Positions 45,501 to 57,608 of a stretch of DNA of 64,000 nucleotides are shown in pieces. Positions within the stretch are counted from its first letter, which is position 1, and every line of letters begins with the position of its first letter. The notes beneath the pieces were generated by a model, which saw only the letters and a list, made by a program, of their open reading frames with translations, did no database searches and was not told where the DNA came from. The stretch comes from Albifimbria verrucaria (lineage: Eukaryota > Ascomycota > Sordariomycetes > Hypocreales > Stachybotryaceae), in the NCBI GenBank assembly GCA_020081605.1, contig JAHREC010000018.1, forward strand, positions 4,092,001 to 4,156,000, in the 5' to 3' direction. The translations under genes and the position numbers were made by a program.

Positions 45501-48500
45501 GCTTGTCGGCAAACATGTGGTCCGCCCCAGTGGCTTGTGGGTGCCGCAGTGGTCTGGTTCCTCTACCTTGGTTTTTGCTTCCTTCTTTTTCCTGATCATC
45601 AGGGCCAAGCTACAGTAGCTCTGGCCATTCTAAGGGGCTGTTGGCCATGATTGGGAGTTGCGCCACGCTCTAGTCGATTGGCGTTCCATGGTTCGTATTG
45701 TTCCCTCTATGTGAATAGGATTACGATCTTCACTGCCGTGCAGCTACCGTTGCAGTCGGCAAGCACGAATCGTACGTGATCCGGGATGGTAGATATGGCA
45801 TGGCATTGTTGACGCATCGATTGCGTCCACTAACCGGTTTGCGAGGCCGTTGTTCAGGATCCTTCCATCTTGCATCCTTCTCGTTGCATGTCTCGTGCCG
45901 TCATCACCTCGCAGGCACCTCCTTACTGCCCTCCGCGATGCCAGTTTGGACTCGGTGCTGGTTCTGGCTGGACCCCTGAGTGGTGCATCGGGCGTTTGCT
46001 GATCTAGTGGCTTGGCCATCTGTTTAGCTTGCAGCCTTGGACGGGCCCTCTATTGAAAAAACCCCATGTGAGCATCTACAATTTCATGGCCACTTATGAT
46101 TATTAAATCAAGCCAAGGTGCTTTTGGATGCTTAGAGAGTTTCGCCGGGGCCTTCTTTCATTTAAAACGAAGGCATGTCTTCTCGTGAGTGTGGTAGTCG
46201 CCGAGATGACATGCCTCTGGCCACCATGCACATATACTGTAATTAGATTTTGAACAACTCTTGTCGTCGCAACACAAAGAGAGACCTTGATGGAGATCAG
46301 ACCAAGGTCACTCCGTACCTTGCCTACACATTCAGCAGCACAGCGCTAAGCTGAATGGCGTTACACACTCACTTTAAGGAGCGCTTAGTCCGGCACGCCA
46401 CTGGCTGCTGATCCCAGGCGGTGCCTGGACCCTCGAGCTGGGACATGTGGGTGGCCGCCAGGGACATGTCCCGATCGCCCTGTGACCCCATCCAGTGGAC
46501 AGAGGCTTTCAGTTCCTGTTTTTCTTGGTTTATTGTGAAGCGCAAGCGTTGGCAATCACTGTCAGAGATGCGGCATATCGTAATCTCTCACGGCCCTTTG
46601 GGTAAAGTCCCCGGTTCCTCGGCCGGTCCATCATCCGCTTGGCGCCGACTTTCTGGGCGGTATCTTCGGCCAATCGGTTTCGCCCAGTTCTGATACCAAA
46701 GATGTCGCACCACAGAGCTGCGTTCCCAGGGTTGCTGCGTGTTTATCCTTTGATGCTCAAGCCAGTGCCACGCGGGTACATGGTTCCGGTGGGATGAAGA
46801 GGAATGCTCGTCCCTTCGACCATGTCCGGAAGCTTACTTGTGAGGATTCGCCTGGTCAGCGCGGACAACGGGGCACCCAGAGGGCAACCAACCGTAGGCC
46901 GGTGATTCCGTAGTACACAGACTACAGCATTCAAGGCAAGACAACAGCGAATGCTTGGCGTAGTGACGCAAGATGCATCTCAATGTCGCGGCGGTGTGTT
47001 TCCGTCGGCTTTGTGCATGAACTGCTCACCCAGGGGCAAAGGGTTCGTGCACCTTGAGTCTCCGAAAAGAACGGCGAGGGCTGTTCGCGCACCACCCCAG
47101 ATAAGGGTGGTGTTGAAGGCGGTAGGATATGGCAATGCATCACAAGACCATGTCTCGAGATGTTTCCGCCCCGTCCTATTTTCAGAATGCATTACCCGAG
47201 CGTGGACCAGCTCGGGGCTCTCTCCAGACGATTCTTCGGAGCTTCCATCTTTTACGTGTCTTCTTTCCCCCACACGAGAGCCGGTTCGCAGCGGGAGAAA
47301 GGGCTGGGTCGAGAAGGCGCTGAAACAAGCAGGGACTTGGGGCCATCGAGTCGTGCTTGGCGATGGTCTCGGGTTGGTTTCATGATGCTTACCCCACAAA
47401 ATGGGCTTGCTTACAGGATGTTGTACTACCACCACCTAGATTTAATTATAGAAGGTCACGGAGATGCAGATGCAACGGCTTGCGACAGGTTTCAACAGCG
47501 AGGAAGGAAAGCAGGAGGACGTCGCGCAGACCGGACGGTTCTCTACAGCCAGGTGGACGGCGTGGAGGTGGACGAGGCGGAGGAGACGCCGTCCATACCG
47601 TCTGACCCACCGCGAGTCCCGGATGCCCTTGTGCTACCCCGGGCATTGCGACACTGCCCGGAGCCGAGATTCCCGGAAGATCACTCGAGATGTAGTTACA
47701 GAACCAAGCAAGGGGTGCGATTACTTATTACTGCCTTTTAAATGTCTCATCGCCTTGGCTTTGTCTCTTTGTTCTCTGGTGCGCTTCTTGGAAAAGGCTC
47801 GACTCAGTGCACTAGATAGGTAGTTGAGCAGTGCCCATTGCTGATGCCTAATGCCCTGGCCCTGGTGAGGCCTCGGAGATGACGGCGCTCCATTGACGAA
47901 CTTAAGATCAAGAAACTAGAGTAGATAGAGCCTGATTCCCAACCACTCTTTTTTCTTCTTTGTTTTTCTTGGATGTAATCACACGAAAAGAAGAAAAAAT
48001 CTTCTACACCAGGTTCCCTCGTCAACATTAGGCGTCGCAACAGCCCCGCCAGAAAGCCTTACCATTCTGCTGCCAATCTCTCACCCTACCAGGCTCAGCC
48101 CTGCTCCGGCTAAGCCAAGGAGGGGAGGGCAGTGATGTGATGCAGTCATCCGGGTATCAGGCTCCCAGGTCATCTTCTGCCTGCTGCCCTTGCCCTTGTG
48201 CCAGAAAGAGTCATCAGCCTCATCTGAAGGGTCACATGGCAAAGTGGGGAGCGAAGAAGAGAGAAGACGGCGGACAATTGGTGAGAGTGAGAGAGAGGGC
48301 TTGTGGATCTACGGTACACGATTCTACTATTTCAATAGTAAGAAGCTGGAATAGTGAATTCTCATGATTAAATATCATTGAATCACTTTTGAAAATAGAA
48401 TAATAATTAATTAAATTACATACTGTACAGTACTGTAGCAGTATTCGTGTTAAAACGAAAAGGTCTTCTTCTTCTTTGCTGGGTTCGAGAACAAACAGTC

Positions 48501-48940
48501 GATACCCACTTCTGGCCCAATCGGCAAATAGAGCCCAGAAATCCTGATTCTAGCGTGACGTGGGCCTAAACGACGTCACGTCATAGGGCGTGCTAGTTGG
48601 TTGTCCAGCACAGGTTACGCTGCTCTGCTCTGCTCTGCTCTTGGTGGCTTAGATGTCGCTTCTCGCCAGGTCCCTGCGCCTCCACATCTTTCATATCTCT
48701 CTCCCATCACTTCAACCCCGTGGAAGCCTGCTTGCTTGCATCGAGGCTGCGCAAAGTCTTTTCGTCGTCCCTTTTGGATTCTGCCTGAGCGCTTCTGCCT
48801 GTTCTCTCGTCAACTCGTTTCGCTGATAGCCCGTCCGATACGACTCCTCTCCGAGCACTTATACGCGTCATCCCCACCTGATCGTCAACCGCTTTTGCAA
48901 ATCGCATCTACCTTATTCTGCTAATATCCATTCTGCAATC
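42520..48940. other. 6.4 kb gene-free divergent spacer
   Basis: The longest interval without a recognisable gene, between divergent BEM3 and a Pro-rich protein gene. Open frames on both strands are short, rich in Cys/Arg/Ser and overlapping, with no domain. I find no transposase, reverse transcriptase, terminal repeat or tRNA. It holds the word-like TACAGTA/TACTGTA elements (43855-43875, 48421-48437), an A/T patch (48360-48425), and a CT-rich stretch just before 48941. Confidence 0.5.
48421..48437. repeat. Perfect palindrome TACTGTACAGTA plus extra half-site
   Basis: Reads TACTGTACAGTACTGTA, two overlapping self-complementary words, at the border of an A/T-rich patch. Related words occur in several other spacers. 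Confidence 0.8.
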
Positions 48941-49558
48941 ATGGGTTTGTCTCGCTCCTACTATGTTTCCTGGCCTCCCGCTGATCCGCCTCCCGTTAAA
49001 GCCACCAAGGAGTATCGCAAGAAGCGCCTCTACCTCGAGCACCCTCCTCCAGATGTCGCCTACATTCATCGCCGCGTCACCCGTTACATACCTCCTTCTC
49101 CTCCTGCGGTAGTCATCGAGGAGCCTCTCCCACCTCCTGTCGTCCTCGAGCCGCTCCCGCCTCCACCTCCCGTTGTCTATGAGCCGCCTCCACCGCCTCC
49201 TTTGGAACTGCCTGCTCCTCCTCCGCCTCCACCTATCATCCCTCTTCCGGAGCCCGACCCCATTGAGGTCATTGCCGTTGACGTCGAGCCATCCCGTCGC
49301 AAGCGCTCGCCTAAGCGACGCTCGCGAAGCAGGAGCCACAGCACTCGGGAGAAGGAGGTTTACATTGAGCAGGAGCGCCTCATTCCGGTTCCCGTCCCGG
49401 TTCCTGTCGAGCCCAAGTATGACACCTACCGCTATGTCGAGGGCCCCAGGCGCTACATCGAGGCACCACCACCTCAGCGGAAGATGATCACTGAAGACGA
49501 GCGTGAGCATATCGTCGTCCGTGATCACCGCCGCATGCAAGAATACTACCGCCGTTGA
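48941..49558 (+). CDS. Proline-rich protein, function unknown
   Basis: An uninterrupted single exon of 205 aa, one of the few genes needing no repair. The N-terminus MGLSRSYYVSWPPADPP is followed by basic KEYRKKRLYLE. A central tract of poly-proline and PPxxx repeats (about 49090-49270) comes next, then an Arg/Ser block SRRKRSPKRRSRSRSHS, and a charged C-terminus (EDEREHIVVRDHRRMQEYYRR). No enzymatic domain is visible. The Pro tracts could bind SH3/WW/profilin partners, and the RS block resembles nuclear or spliceosomal proteins; both are guesses. The CT-rich promoter upstream and the clean codon periodicity support it as a real gene. Confidence 0.75.
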   Translation: MGLSRSYYVSWPPADPPPVKATKEYRKKRLYLEHPPPDVAYIHRRVTRYIPPSPPAVVIEEPLPPPVVLEPLPPPPPVVYEPPPPPPLELPAPPPPPPIIPLPEPDPIEVIAVDVEPSRRKRSPKRRSRSRSHSTREKEVYIEQERLIPVPVPVPVEPKYDTYRYVEGPRRYIEAPPPQRKMITEDEREHIVVRDHRRMQEYYRR

Positions 49559-49820
49559 ACGATTTCTCTATTTCTCATTATTTCTCGGTCCAAAGTAGAT
49601 TGGATTCACGTGTACATGCTATCAATGTCGTCAGTTGCTTTTGAATTTGAAACGACTGGTACGAATTTGTCAAATTTATCTTAGAGGTATTACGTCCTAC
49701 CTCATTAAGGAGTTTGGGTTATCGAGGTTGTTATTGGGAGGTTTTGTGCAATATCAATATAATACAAATACACCCTTTGTTGCTTTGAAGCATCCGCCAT
49801 ATCAAACAGCAAAAACAACT
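49559..49820. other. Convergent 3' flanks
   Basis: About 260 A/T-rich nt between the Pro-rich gene and the CorA-like gene. Confidence 0.5.
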
Positions 49821-52800
49821 CTACGGCGCTTGATCTGTCAAATACCCATTTTGCCTAGCCTGTCTTCTCATCATGATCTCCCTGGGGCCTAGTATTCGTC
49901 CGGAGTCGGAGCGCATGTTACTGAGCCCTGTTCCTGGCATGTTCCTTCTTACTCCAAGTGCTGGGTACATTGGAGGTTCTACCATATACTCGTCACCAGT
50001 ACCTGGCCCATAATGATCCCATTTATCTTTGACTTCTGGTGGTTGGCCGTTAACCCAAAAGAATTCGATCTTGAAGACGTCTTGGCTGTAACCCGACGCG
50101 CCAGGCTCCCAAGCTCTCCCATCCACCATAGTCCACCCAAAATGACAGCCCCGTGACAGGGATTGCAACAGCCCAGTACAGCCATTGTCCGGATGACATA
50201 TCACGAACTCCAGTAGTGTTCATGCCGAAGATACTGGCTACCGAGCTTAGCGGTAAGAAGATGCTCGTGACGACTGTGAAGGCGAAGATGGCATCTTCCT
50301 GTCGGTTCCGCTGCCAGTTAGTCTTGGAGGCTATTCGTCGCTCCAGCTCATTTGCATGTTGGGAGCAATCTTGAATCTCAAGCTCCCGTCGGTTGATGAG
50401 TCGGGCACACTCTGTAGTGAACAGAGCGCGGAAACCACCACGGTCGGTTGGTGAGAGTTTAGATTCCATCTCCAGGCTCTTTGCAAAGTCGTGGTTGATA
50501 GTAGGATATCTGCTGTCAAATCGGTGGGCTCGCATGACTGGTCGTATGTCGCGTATCCTGGTTGGATGGTGGTGACGGGCCTGGACACTGTGATAAGGAT
50601 GGTGCGTTCTTGCTGGACTTCTTGCTGGGCCATTCGATATGTACCCTTCGTCTTGAAGAGACACATCATATAAGGCGTCTCCTGCCTCATCCATTGCAAC
50701 GAGCGTTCGTCTCAGGCTCTGTATGACTTGTCGCTGCTTCACCAATGCACCACGAATAGCTTTCAGCTCCTGTTGCACGAGGTCTAGCTCCTGTTGATAT
50801 GGCCGGCTCGTCAAGTTGTCCCTGATGGAGTTATCCTACTAAATGTTAACGCATTCATTTATATGAGTTCTGACACTCACTCACCAGGGAGTTAAGATGT
50901 CGCCTATATGTGGCGATCAAATCATCTTCCTCCTGGCCTACCTGGTCTTGGAGGAGCCTCAGTGCGATTAGAGAGACCAGTTCCATAGGAAGCATGGCTG
51001 CTCTGGATCGGAGACTTCCTTTAGAGAGACTGTTCATAACTTTCCTCATGCCTATAGTGAGAGGCTCTAAGCATTTCTCAAGATGTGACTTTCCATCCCT
51101 CCCATTAGTCGCACAGTCAATAATTCCCGAGAGAGCATACAACCAAACCCTCGTGAATTCTCGTGGCAGGCTGATGTTTGTTCGCTCCTGAGCGCTCGTG
51201 TATGATACAAAGCTTTGAAACTCGCGGACCTTTTGTGCGATGGTTGCCAATCTGTCCGCTGTGGTCCGGTGAGACTTATCATGCCTAGGTCCAGACTGCC
51301 TTGATATTAGTATCAGGCATACAAACTTGTATGGTGTTGGCTTACGTGAATTACTGATTCGACAGCCCCCAGTATTTGTCCGTCGTAGGCCTTTCCAATG
51401 AGGCAGGAAAGAAGAGCTGAAATAAGTCATCTGCATCATTGAACAATGCAATCTGGTTGTCTAAACGGCGCTGTCCATTATCCCCAACTCCCTGTTCCAC
51501 CAGCTCTGCAATCCGCGTGTACAACGCGTGTCTTGTTGATGTTTTGCAGGCCTTGTAAGCTGTCCGGAATGACGAGTTAGTATTGCGAGCCAAAAAGTTG
51601 TTGGCCATCTCAAGCTGCATGTTCAAATGTTCTCGCTCGGACGCTGGGTTTTGTAGCTCGGCGTTGAATGGTAAAAGTGTGAACATGTGGAGAAATTCGG
51701 GAGTATGATTCAGTTTATCATCAGCTACACTTTCAGGGCGCAGAGATTTCTGTGCACGATGATTCCTGACATGGAAAGCATCTCTTACAGCGGATGTACG
51801 TCCAGATATGGTGGCATCCAGTTGAACAGGTGATGAGCTACGTATGGCCAATCTGAGGATCTCGGTCCAATTTGCAGCATTGACAACTTGGTCCTTGTGC
51901 TTGAATTTTATTCGACCTGGCCATACATCACAAAAACACCTCAGAAGTGACTTCATAGGAAAGTAAGTAGTTGTCTGCAAAGCAAGCACACGGTTAAGTA
52001 ACTTACAGACCAAGTAGGACACTCTTCAACGGGTAGCGACCAAATGACTGAAGGCCCATAAAAGACGCAAATTGTACCTGTGCTTGCGGTCTCACTGGGT
52101 TGCCTTGATGGCACTTTGGTTAACTCCAGTGTGTCATTTTCCAAGACGGATCTCTCCATGGCACCGCAAGTGACAAGGAGTTCTGTAATGTATCGTTAGT
52201 TAGTAGCAAAAGATATACCAGGAGCCCACGTACTGTTTCCGAGTACCAAGCACCAAAGTTGCTCGACATGGAAGCATTCCGCTTGTGATTCAATTCCCAG
52301 TTTACCAGTCACATGTTCCTTATGCCGCCCGAAACGACTTTTTGGTGATTTGGTCCTTTCCTTACAAACCACTTGCTGCTCATCTCGCCAGGCGGGATAT
52401 TCAGAATGCAGCGTTTGCAGCAAGGTCTGGTCGGGGAATAGTGCCGTAATTGAAGCCGATGACAACCCAGAGTACGGCTTTAATGAGAAGAATGGAATGC
52501 AGATCCATTTGGCCCTGAGAGCTTCTGCTCTCGCCGAAGGAACGTTTTCGTGTGACTGTATGGGAACCTCCACATGTCGAGGCTCTAGATATCCAACTCT
52601 TGAGCCTTTCGGATTAGTCGTTGACCCTACGCATTGAGCCTTGACTTTTGCTTTCAGCTTTGCAATTGCCTTGGTCTCATGCTCAGAAAAGGAGCCATGG
52701 TGTGAGACTGTTACCTTGGCGATGTCAGCAAAACCAGCACATGCCAAGAAAAGTACGCACTATAGTACCCAGAAGTTCTCAAAGCTCATAACCTCTTGAC

Positions 52801-53239
52801 GAATATGGCTTTTTTGCGTTAATTTACTCCATGAGCAAACACGTGGTTGATCACGGGGTTAACGTACAGCCACTTGAATAACGGTTTTTTCTGCTCGTGG
52901 GACCGTGGATAGATTTCAGAGCTACTTTGTGGCTTCCAGGAAGCTCTGCGTCTCCTGTATAACTCGTTGAGAAAACTCGAAGTAGCTGGAAGTCTACCCA
53001 CTGCTTTTTGCCATTTCCGATGTCAATATGAAAACCGCCGTCTTCTTCGTCAAACCCGGTTTCTGACACTTCGTCATCTCTTGACGACTCGTCAAGATCA
53101 TGAGTCTGTGTAAAGTCGAATAGGTCAAAGAGCTCCGAGTCGTCACTATCGAAACCTGATGACTCTGTATCGGAGCTAACAGGGTAACAAGCCTAACAGG
53201 ACTATCTGATCGCGAGTTGGAAGAGCGAGACGAGGGCAT
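49821..53239 (-). CDS. CorA-like (Mg/Co transporter family) fungal membrane protein
   Basis: A large fungal relative of CorA/ZntB ion channels. Inferred exons are 53239-52828, 52759-52234, 52182-52007, 51974-51346, 51295-50885 and 50835-49821; about 1,050 aa. An Asp/Glu-rich N-terminus (SDTESSGFDSDDSELFDLFD) precedes a long globular or helical region without a clear domain. The C-terminal pair of membrane helices follows, the first ending in the CorA signature GMNT (FLPLSSVASIFGMNT, about 50260-50215), the second LYWAVAIPVTGAVILGG. A hydrophilic tail ends at 49821. Frame breaks near 53200, 52930, 51360 and 50150-50080 are each consistent with one missing base. The 32-nt intron at 51975-52006 is suspiciously short and may hide deletions. 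Whether it transports ions is unknown; many such fungal proteins diverge from CorA outside the GMN motif. Confidence 0.78.
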
Positions 53240-53848
53240 TTGGATGTAGCGTCTGCGGCTACAAGACTTTGGTAGGTACGGTGCTGGTGATGATCTAGCT
53301 ATGCTCTCAATAGCTCTATACTATTTCTTGGTGTGCGTAAACCTGCTTCATATAGAATGGGTCGGTAAACCGCCAGGTTAATGTAATATGGCTAGTTTTT
53401 CAGAAGAAATACTCATGTATGCATAAGTAAATTGAAGTGACTCGATGCAAAGGACAGCGTGGGGTGTGCGGCTGAATTGCCATCCCTGTCCCATATGTTA
53501 TTCTGTTTCAACTTTTGACTGGTACCACCCTCCATGTCAGACAGGCGAGGATGGTCTATATAACTTGGATCTGGTATAGCTACACGGTTGTCATAAATGC
53601 GTCAACCCGTTGGTAGCTGTGATCTGACTGCTGGTCGATCACTGCCATACATAAATATCCCTCCTATCCCGCCGGCCACAATGGCTGGCTATTATACAAA
53701 ATATGACTCTGCTCCAGTAACTCTCAACTTGGTAGTTATGAATTTCGACTCTAGCTTGAGAGAGTCTTCTTTAAGCTGAGGATGTTCCAACGAAGCGAAA
53801 GCATTAAGACGGGCCCCAGAAGAGCCCTCATAATGTTCCTGTACCTTT
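53240..53848. other. Spacer upstream of the CorA-like gene
   Basis: About 600 nt holding the CorA-like gene promoter and the 3' flank of the BTB gene. No coding region is seen. Confidence 0.5.
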
Positions 53849-55260
53849 TTATCCAATTTCACTCAGAGCGGTTTCCTGCTGTCGATTTCTGTTGGTTTTC
53901 GTCTTGGCTGAAGATGTGTCCTGTGGTACTTCGGTTTCAGCAATATAGTTACCCGCCTCATCAAGGGCATGGCGTTCCATCAACATCACCAGGGTCTTTT
54001 GATCGGGGATTACATATCCCTTGAGAGGGTGTGACTGCCCCAATGAGCGTCGGTATTCAATCTGATCCGCCCACATCATGGATGCGTAACGTGTCCAGGG
54101 CTCCGAACTTGTGAGCTGGGCTGACTGTGAGTGTTGAAGCACAAACATGATGGACGCATCGAGAAAGCTGGCCAGGGCCATGCGTATCGGTCTCATCAAA
54201 TTCTGGTCAGGTGCTCCGTATGCTATTTCCAGTGTGTTTTGTAAATGTAAAGCAAAGGCAACGAATTCCCGCGTATTGAGGCGAAAATCGCTAGGCTTGG
54301 TCTTGAGATAGTCACCAAGTTCGATCGCTGTGTGCTCAATCATCTTGACCAGCTGCCACGCCATCTTGTCTATTCGCAGGCGTACTGCAGCTAGGTAGCA
54401 CAAAGCACAGCGCGGAATATGCACAATGTTCAGGACGTGCAGTCCGTCATGCTCGCAAATTTCTATTCCTGATGGCACTTATTCAGCAGATGAAATACGA
54501 CTTTGTCATAACTCCAACGGCATCTTACGATGTGTGTATGTATATCTCAGGCAGCAAGCAACTGCCCCTGCAGGGTGGGGAAGATGAACAGCAACGGGAC
54601 GGCCATCCTACTCAAAGTTAGCTGCGCGTTGGTTATGAATATTGATTGGGGACTTACGAGATTGGGAGGCGGAAGGTGGTCCTGGAACCAGCCAGACTGA
54701 GGCTGGATCATGTTGCGGTGAATCTTGAATATAGTTGACTCGGCGTGAACAAGAACATCTGCTCCAAACGGGTGTTCCCACAGCCTGACTGCGCATTAGC
54801 GAGCGGTGTCACATCATAAGAAATCGTGTCAACTCATACATTTCCCCGGCTCGAGGAGCCGCATCTTCGAAAAGCTTTCTGCTCGATGTAGAAGTAGACG
54901 TTGTCGAGGCTGTCTCCAGGGTTTCACCGGCTTTTGAATAGGTTCGCGCTTCGGGTGATGATGGCGTCGGCGGAGAAGGTATGGGCGGCTGCAAGTTGGT
55001 CTCTTGGGTTCTCTTTGGTTTACGTTTCGACGATGTATGGAGTTTAAGCTCTGTCAGAGGAGGGAAATCCGCAGCCTTGAGTTCGACATGCCAAGTTGGA
55101 CGCCATGGGCTAGTCTTGGGGGTGAGGCTGGTCTCAGGTCAACGGCCTTGGTTGGCCTCGGCAGTTTCGCTGCTGCTGTTGCTACTGCTGCTGATTTCTG
55201 TTTTCTTCGACGTTCAGCATTCCCTCTGTGGCCTCTTCCATCTATCGATGAGCCCTTCAT
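53849..55260 (-). CDS. BTB/POZ-domain protein
   Basis: Exons are 55260-54840, 54788-54658, 54607-54529 and 54468-53849 (introns 51, 50 and 60 nt, all GT-AG); about 416 aa. A basic, Ser/Pro-rich N-terminus (MKGSSIDGRGHRGN; RRRKQK; PPIPSPPTPSSPEA) leads into a BTB fold: FGADVLVHAESTIFKIHRN, then GWFQDHLPPP and VAVHLPHPAGAVACCLRY. A long helical C-terminal region (RCALCYLAAVRLRIDKMAW) looks like the BACK-less fungal type. BTB proteins dimerise and often serve as Cul3 adaptors or transcription cofactors; which applies here is unknown. Exon 1 changes frame and returns (about 55140 and 54900), so it contains at least two indels. Exons 2-4 join in frame. The gene is divergent from the thioredoxin-PITH gene. 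Confidence 0.78.
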
Positions 55261-56461
55261 TATACGGAAACAAACGGTCGTGGTGTGTTGAAGTGATGAG
55301 GATGGGGTAGTGGAGAGTCTGGGTAGTGCTCGCAAAAAGATTAGTATTCATGCGTAGGATAAGTCTTGCAGGATATCCCAGTGCGCAGTATTGTTTTTTA
55401 GCCATGAAACTTCGCTCAGTTCGATCGTTGCTAGCCGCGTTAGCATATGAGCAAGGAGTATCCGGCACTGGCAACTAGGTTCTGAATCAGAGAGTGGTGA
55501 TTCGGTTTCAGGGTGAGATAGAGTAAGTTGCCAGCCCTGCACTGAAGAGTAGCAGGTATCATAGCAGCAAGCAGAGCAAATATGGTCAGGTCGAGGTGAT
55601 GGGTGGACGGTAGTGCCAGTGTGGGTTGAGAGTCGCTGCCACCTGGTGGAAGAACCGGCCAGCTGCCCAAGTCATTAGTGTTTATTCTCCATGTCTTCTA
55701 TTCAGTCACATGCAGAACTCTCCTTGTCTTGATTTGGATAGATCTTTAGGGGTTGCTTGGGAACGACAGGTCTGTCATACGTTATACAGCCAAATCCTTC
55801 TCCAACACGGAATTACATAGCCCTGTGCTACTTTTTGTCGTTGTCTATATACATACATATATATATATATATGTATAATATACTAGGTAAGAAAGCTTCC
55901 TGGAATAGGTGGGGAGGGGAGACGAGGAGTTAGGGATACTTCTCAGATGCCGTTCCCATCGGAGCATTCTACTGAGTCTAAGTGTGATCAAGTCCTGTGA
56001 ACCAGAGAGATCCGTTATCATAGATGCCCCCTGCAGGGGATTTAGCATTTGCCAACACTTGGAGTCTCGCTCATGAGTTCAGAATAACACTACCAGAACC
56101 ATACAAGTATATGTACCTCATCGTATCCATTACCATCGCAATGATTACAGTGGGTGCATGTGGATGTCTGCAACACCGAGATATAAGACCGGTATAGGGT
56201 AGGTATCTGGCGCGACGACGCTTCACAGAAGCTAATCGTAACCAAAAGACGTTCCTGACTGATAAGGTACCCGATTGCCTTTAGCGGTTGCAGTGCCGTG
56301 AGACGGTGGGGGTTTAGGTGGTGGGATGACGCTGAGCCCCGGTACAACGATGCCCCTCCTCAGCACTCTGAAGCTACAGCTTCAGCTAGCCGCGTACTCG
56401 TGCTCACCTGTGCATTTGCATCTACACTTGGTCACCGCGCGAGATCCGCAGAACGATCGAC
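55261..56461. other. Divergent promoter region BTB / thioredoxin-PITH
   Basis: About 1.2 kb, with an (AT)n microsatellite at 55856-55872 roughly in the middle. I see no supported coding stretch. Confidence 0.5.
55856..55872. repeat. (AT)n microsatellite
   Basis: An uninterrupted AT dinucleotide run flanked by TATACATACAT. Confidence 0.9.
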
Positions 56462-57608
56462 ATGGCTGGAGGCTCTGTTATCATTAGCTCCAAGGGGCAG
56501 TTCGACGACATACTGAAGACAACCCGAGTTGTTGTCGCCGACTGTGAGCACTTCCTTCTACTCCAAGATCCTTGCCTACCATCGCATTTCCCACGTCACC
56601 CCACCGCCGCCTTCTGAACACCACAAACCACATCTCTTCCCTCCATCAGAGGTTCCAGGACTGACGAGCCTCGATTCTAGTTTACGCCGACTGGTGCGGG
56701 CCCTGCCAGCAGATCGCTCCTTACTACGAAACCATCGCCAAGACCCTTTCTCGCCCCAAGATCGTCTCCTTCGTCAAGATCAACAGCGACAACCACAAGG
56801 ATATCTCGGCCCAGTACAACATCTCAGCTCTGCCAACTTTCCTCATCTTCCGCGATGGAAAGATTGTCAACAAGATTCAAGGTGCTGATCACCGCGAGCT
56901 GAAGACCGCCATCGAGACGTTTGTAGCCGAAGTCGACTCGCTGGGTGAAGGCTCCGGCAGTGGGGACTCTGGTCTGGGGCAGAGGTTCCGAGAGGCTACA
57001 GTGACATCACAGACCAGATCGAGGTACGGAACTGTGAGCTGCTGAACGCGGACGACGATGCAGGCCCGGTCAAGGTGCTGTTCGATAGCAGCAAGCCCAG
57101 CGCCCTCGACAAAGGCAAGGGATCGTCCAAGGATTGGGTACAGAGTGGCGCGGACGACCAGCTCCTCCTGTTCATTCCCTTACAAGGATCCGTCAAGCTT
57201 CATACTCTTCAGGTCAGCACGCCATGTTACACCTTCTCCCTCCCCAAGCATCACTAACTAGTTTCTCTGTAGATCACCTCATTGCCTCCACAAGAAGACG
57301 ACGCTCCTGCGAGGCCGGGTGTGATACACCTCTACATCAACCGTCCTCAGAACATGGATTTCAGCGAGGCAGATGACACAGAGCCGACGCAGGCGATCAC
57401 GCTGACCGATGCGGACTGGAACGAAAACGGAACAGCCAATATTGGATTGCGATTCGTCAAGTTCCAACGAACCACGACTCTCATCGTTTATGTCCAGAAG
57501 GGCGACGGCGAGGCTGAAACTGTCCGTCTCGACAGGATCAAGCTCATCGGCGAAGCTGGCGCGAAGAGGGAGATGGGCAAGTTGCAGAAGCTTGGCGATG
57601 ACGAGTAA
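56462..57608 (+). CDS. Thioredoxin-like protein with PITH domain (TXNL1 type)
   Basis: A proteasome-associated thioredoxin in the cytosol and nucleus. Exons are 56462-56543, 56681-57212 and 57273-57608 (introns 137 and 60 nt); 316 aa after one repair. The thioredoxin fold starts MAGGSVIISSKGQFDDIL and carries the redox site ADWCGPCQQIAP split by intron 1, then ISALPTFLIFRDGKIV with the cis-proline. An acidic Gly/Ser linker leads to the PITH domain (GYSDITDQIEVRNCELLN, INRPQNMDFSEADD, GLRFVKFQRTTTLIVYVQ). Length and domain order match TXNL1/Txl1 of fission yeast. One G is missing from the G run at 56976-56979; restoring it joins the two halves. The gene is convergent with the 2EXR gene. Confidence 0.92.

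Noticed and set aside
47160..47741. 193-codon plus-strand frame in the 6.4 kb spacer
   Set aside because: Composition is Arg/Gly/Ser-rich with no conserved motif; overlapping frames on both strands are equally long.
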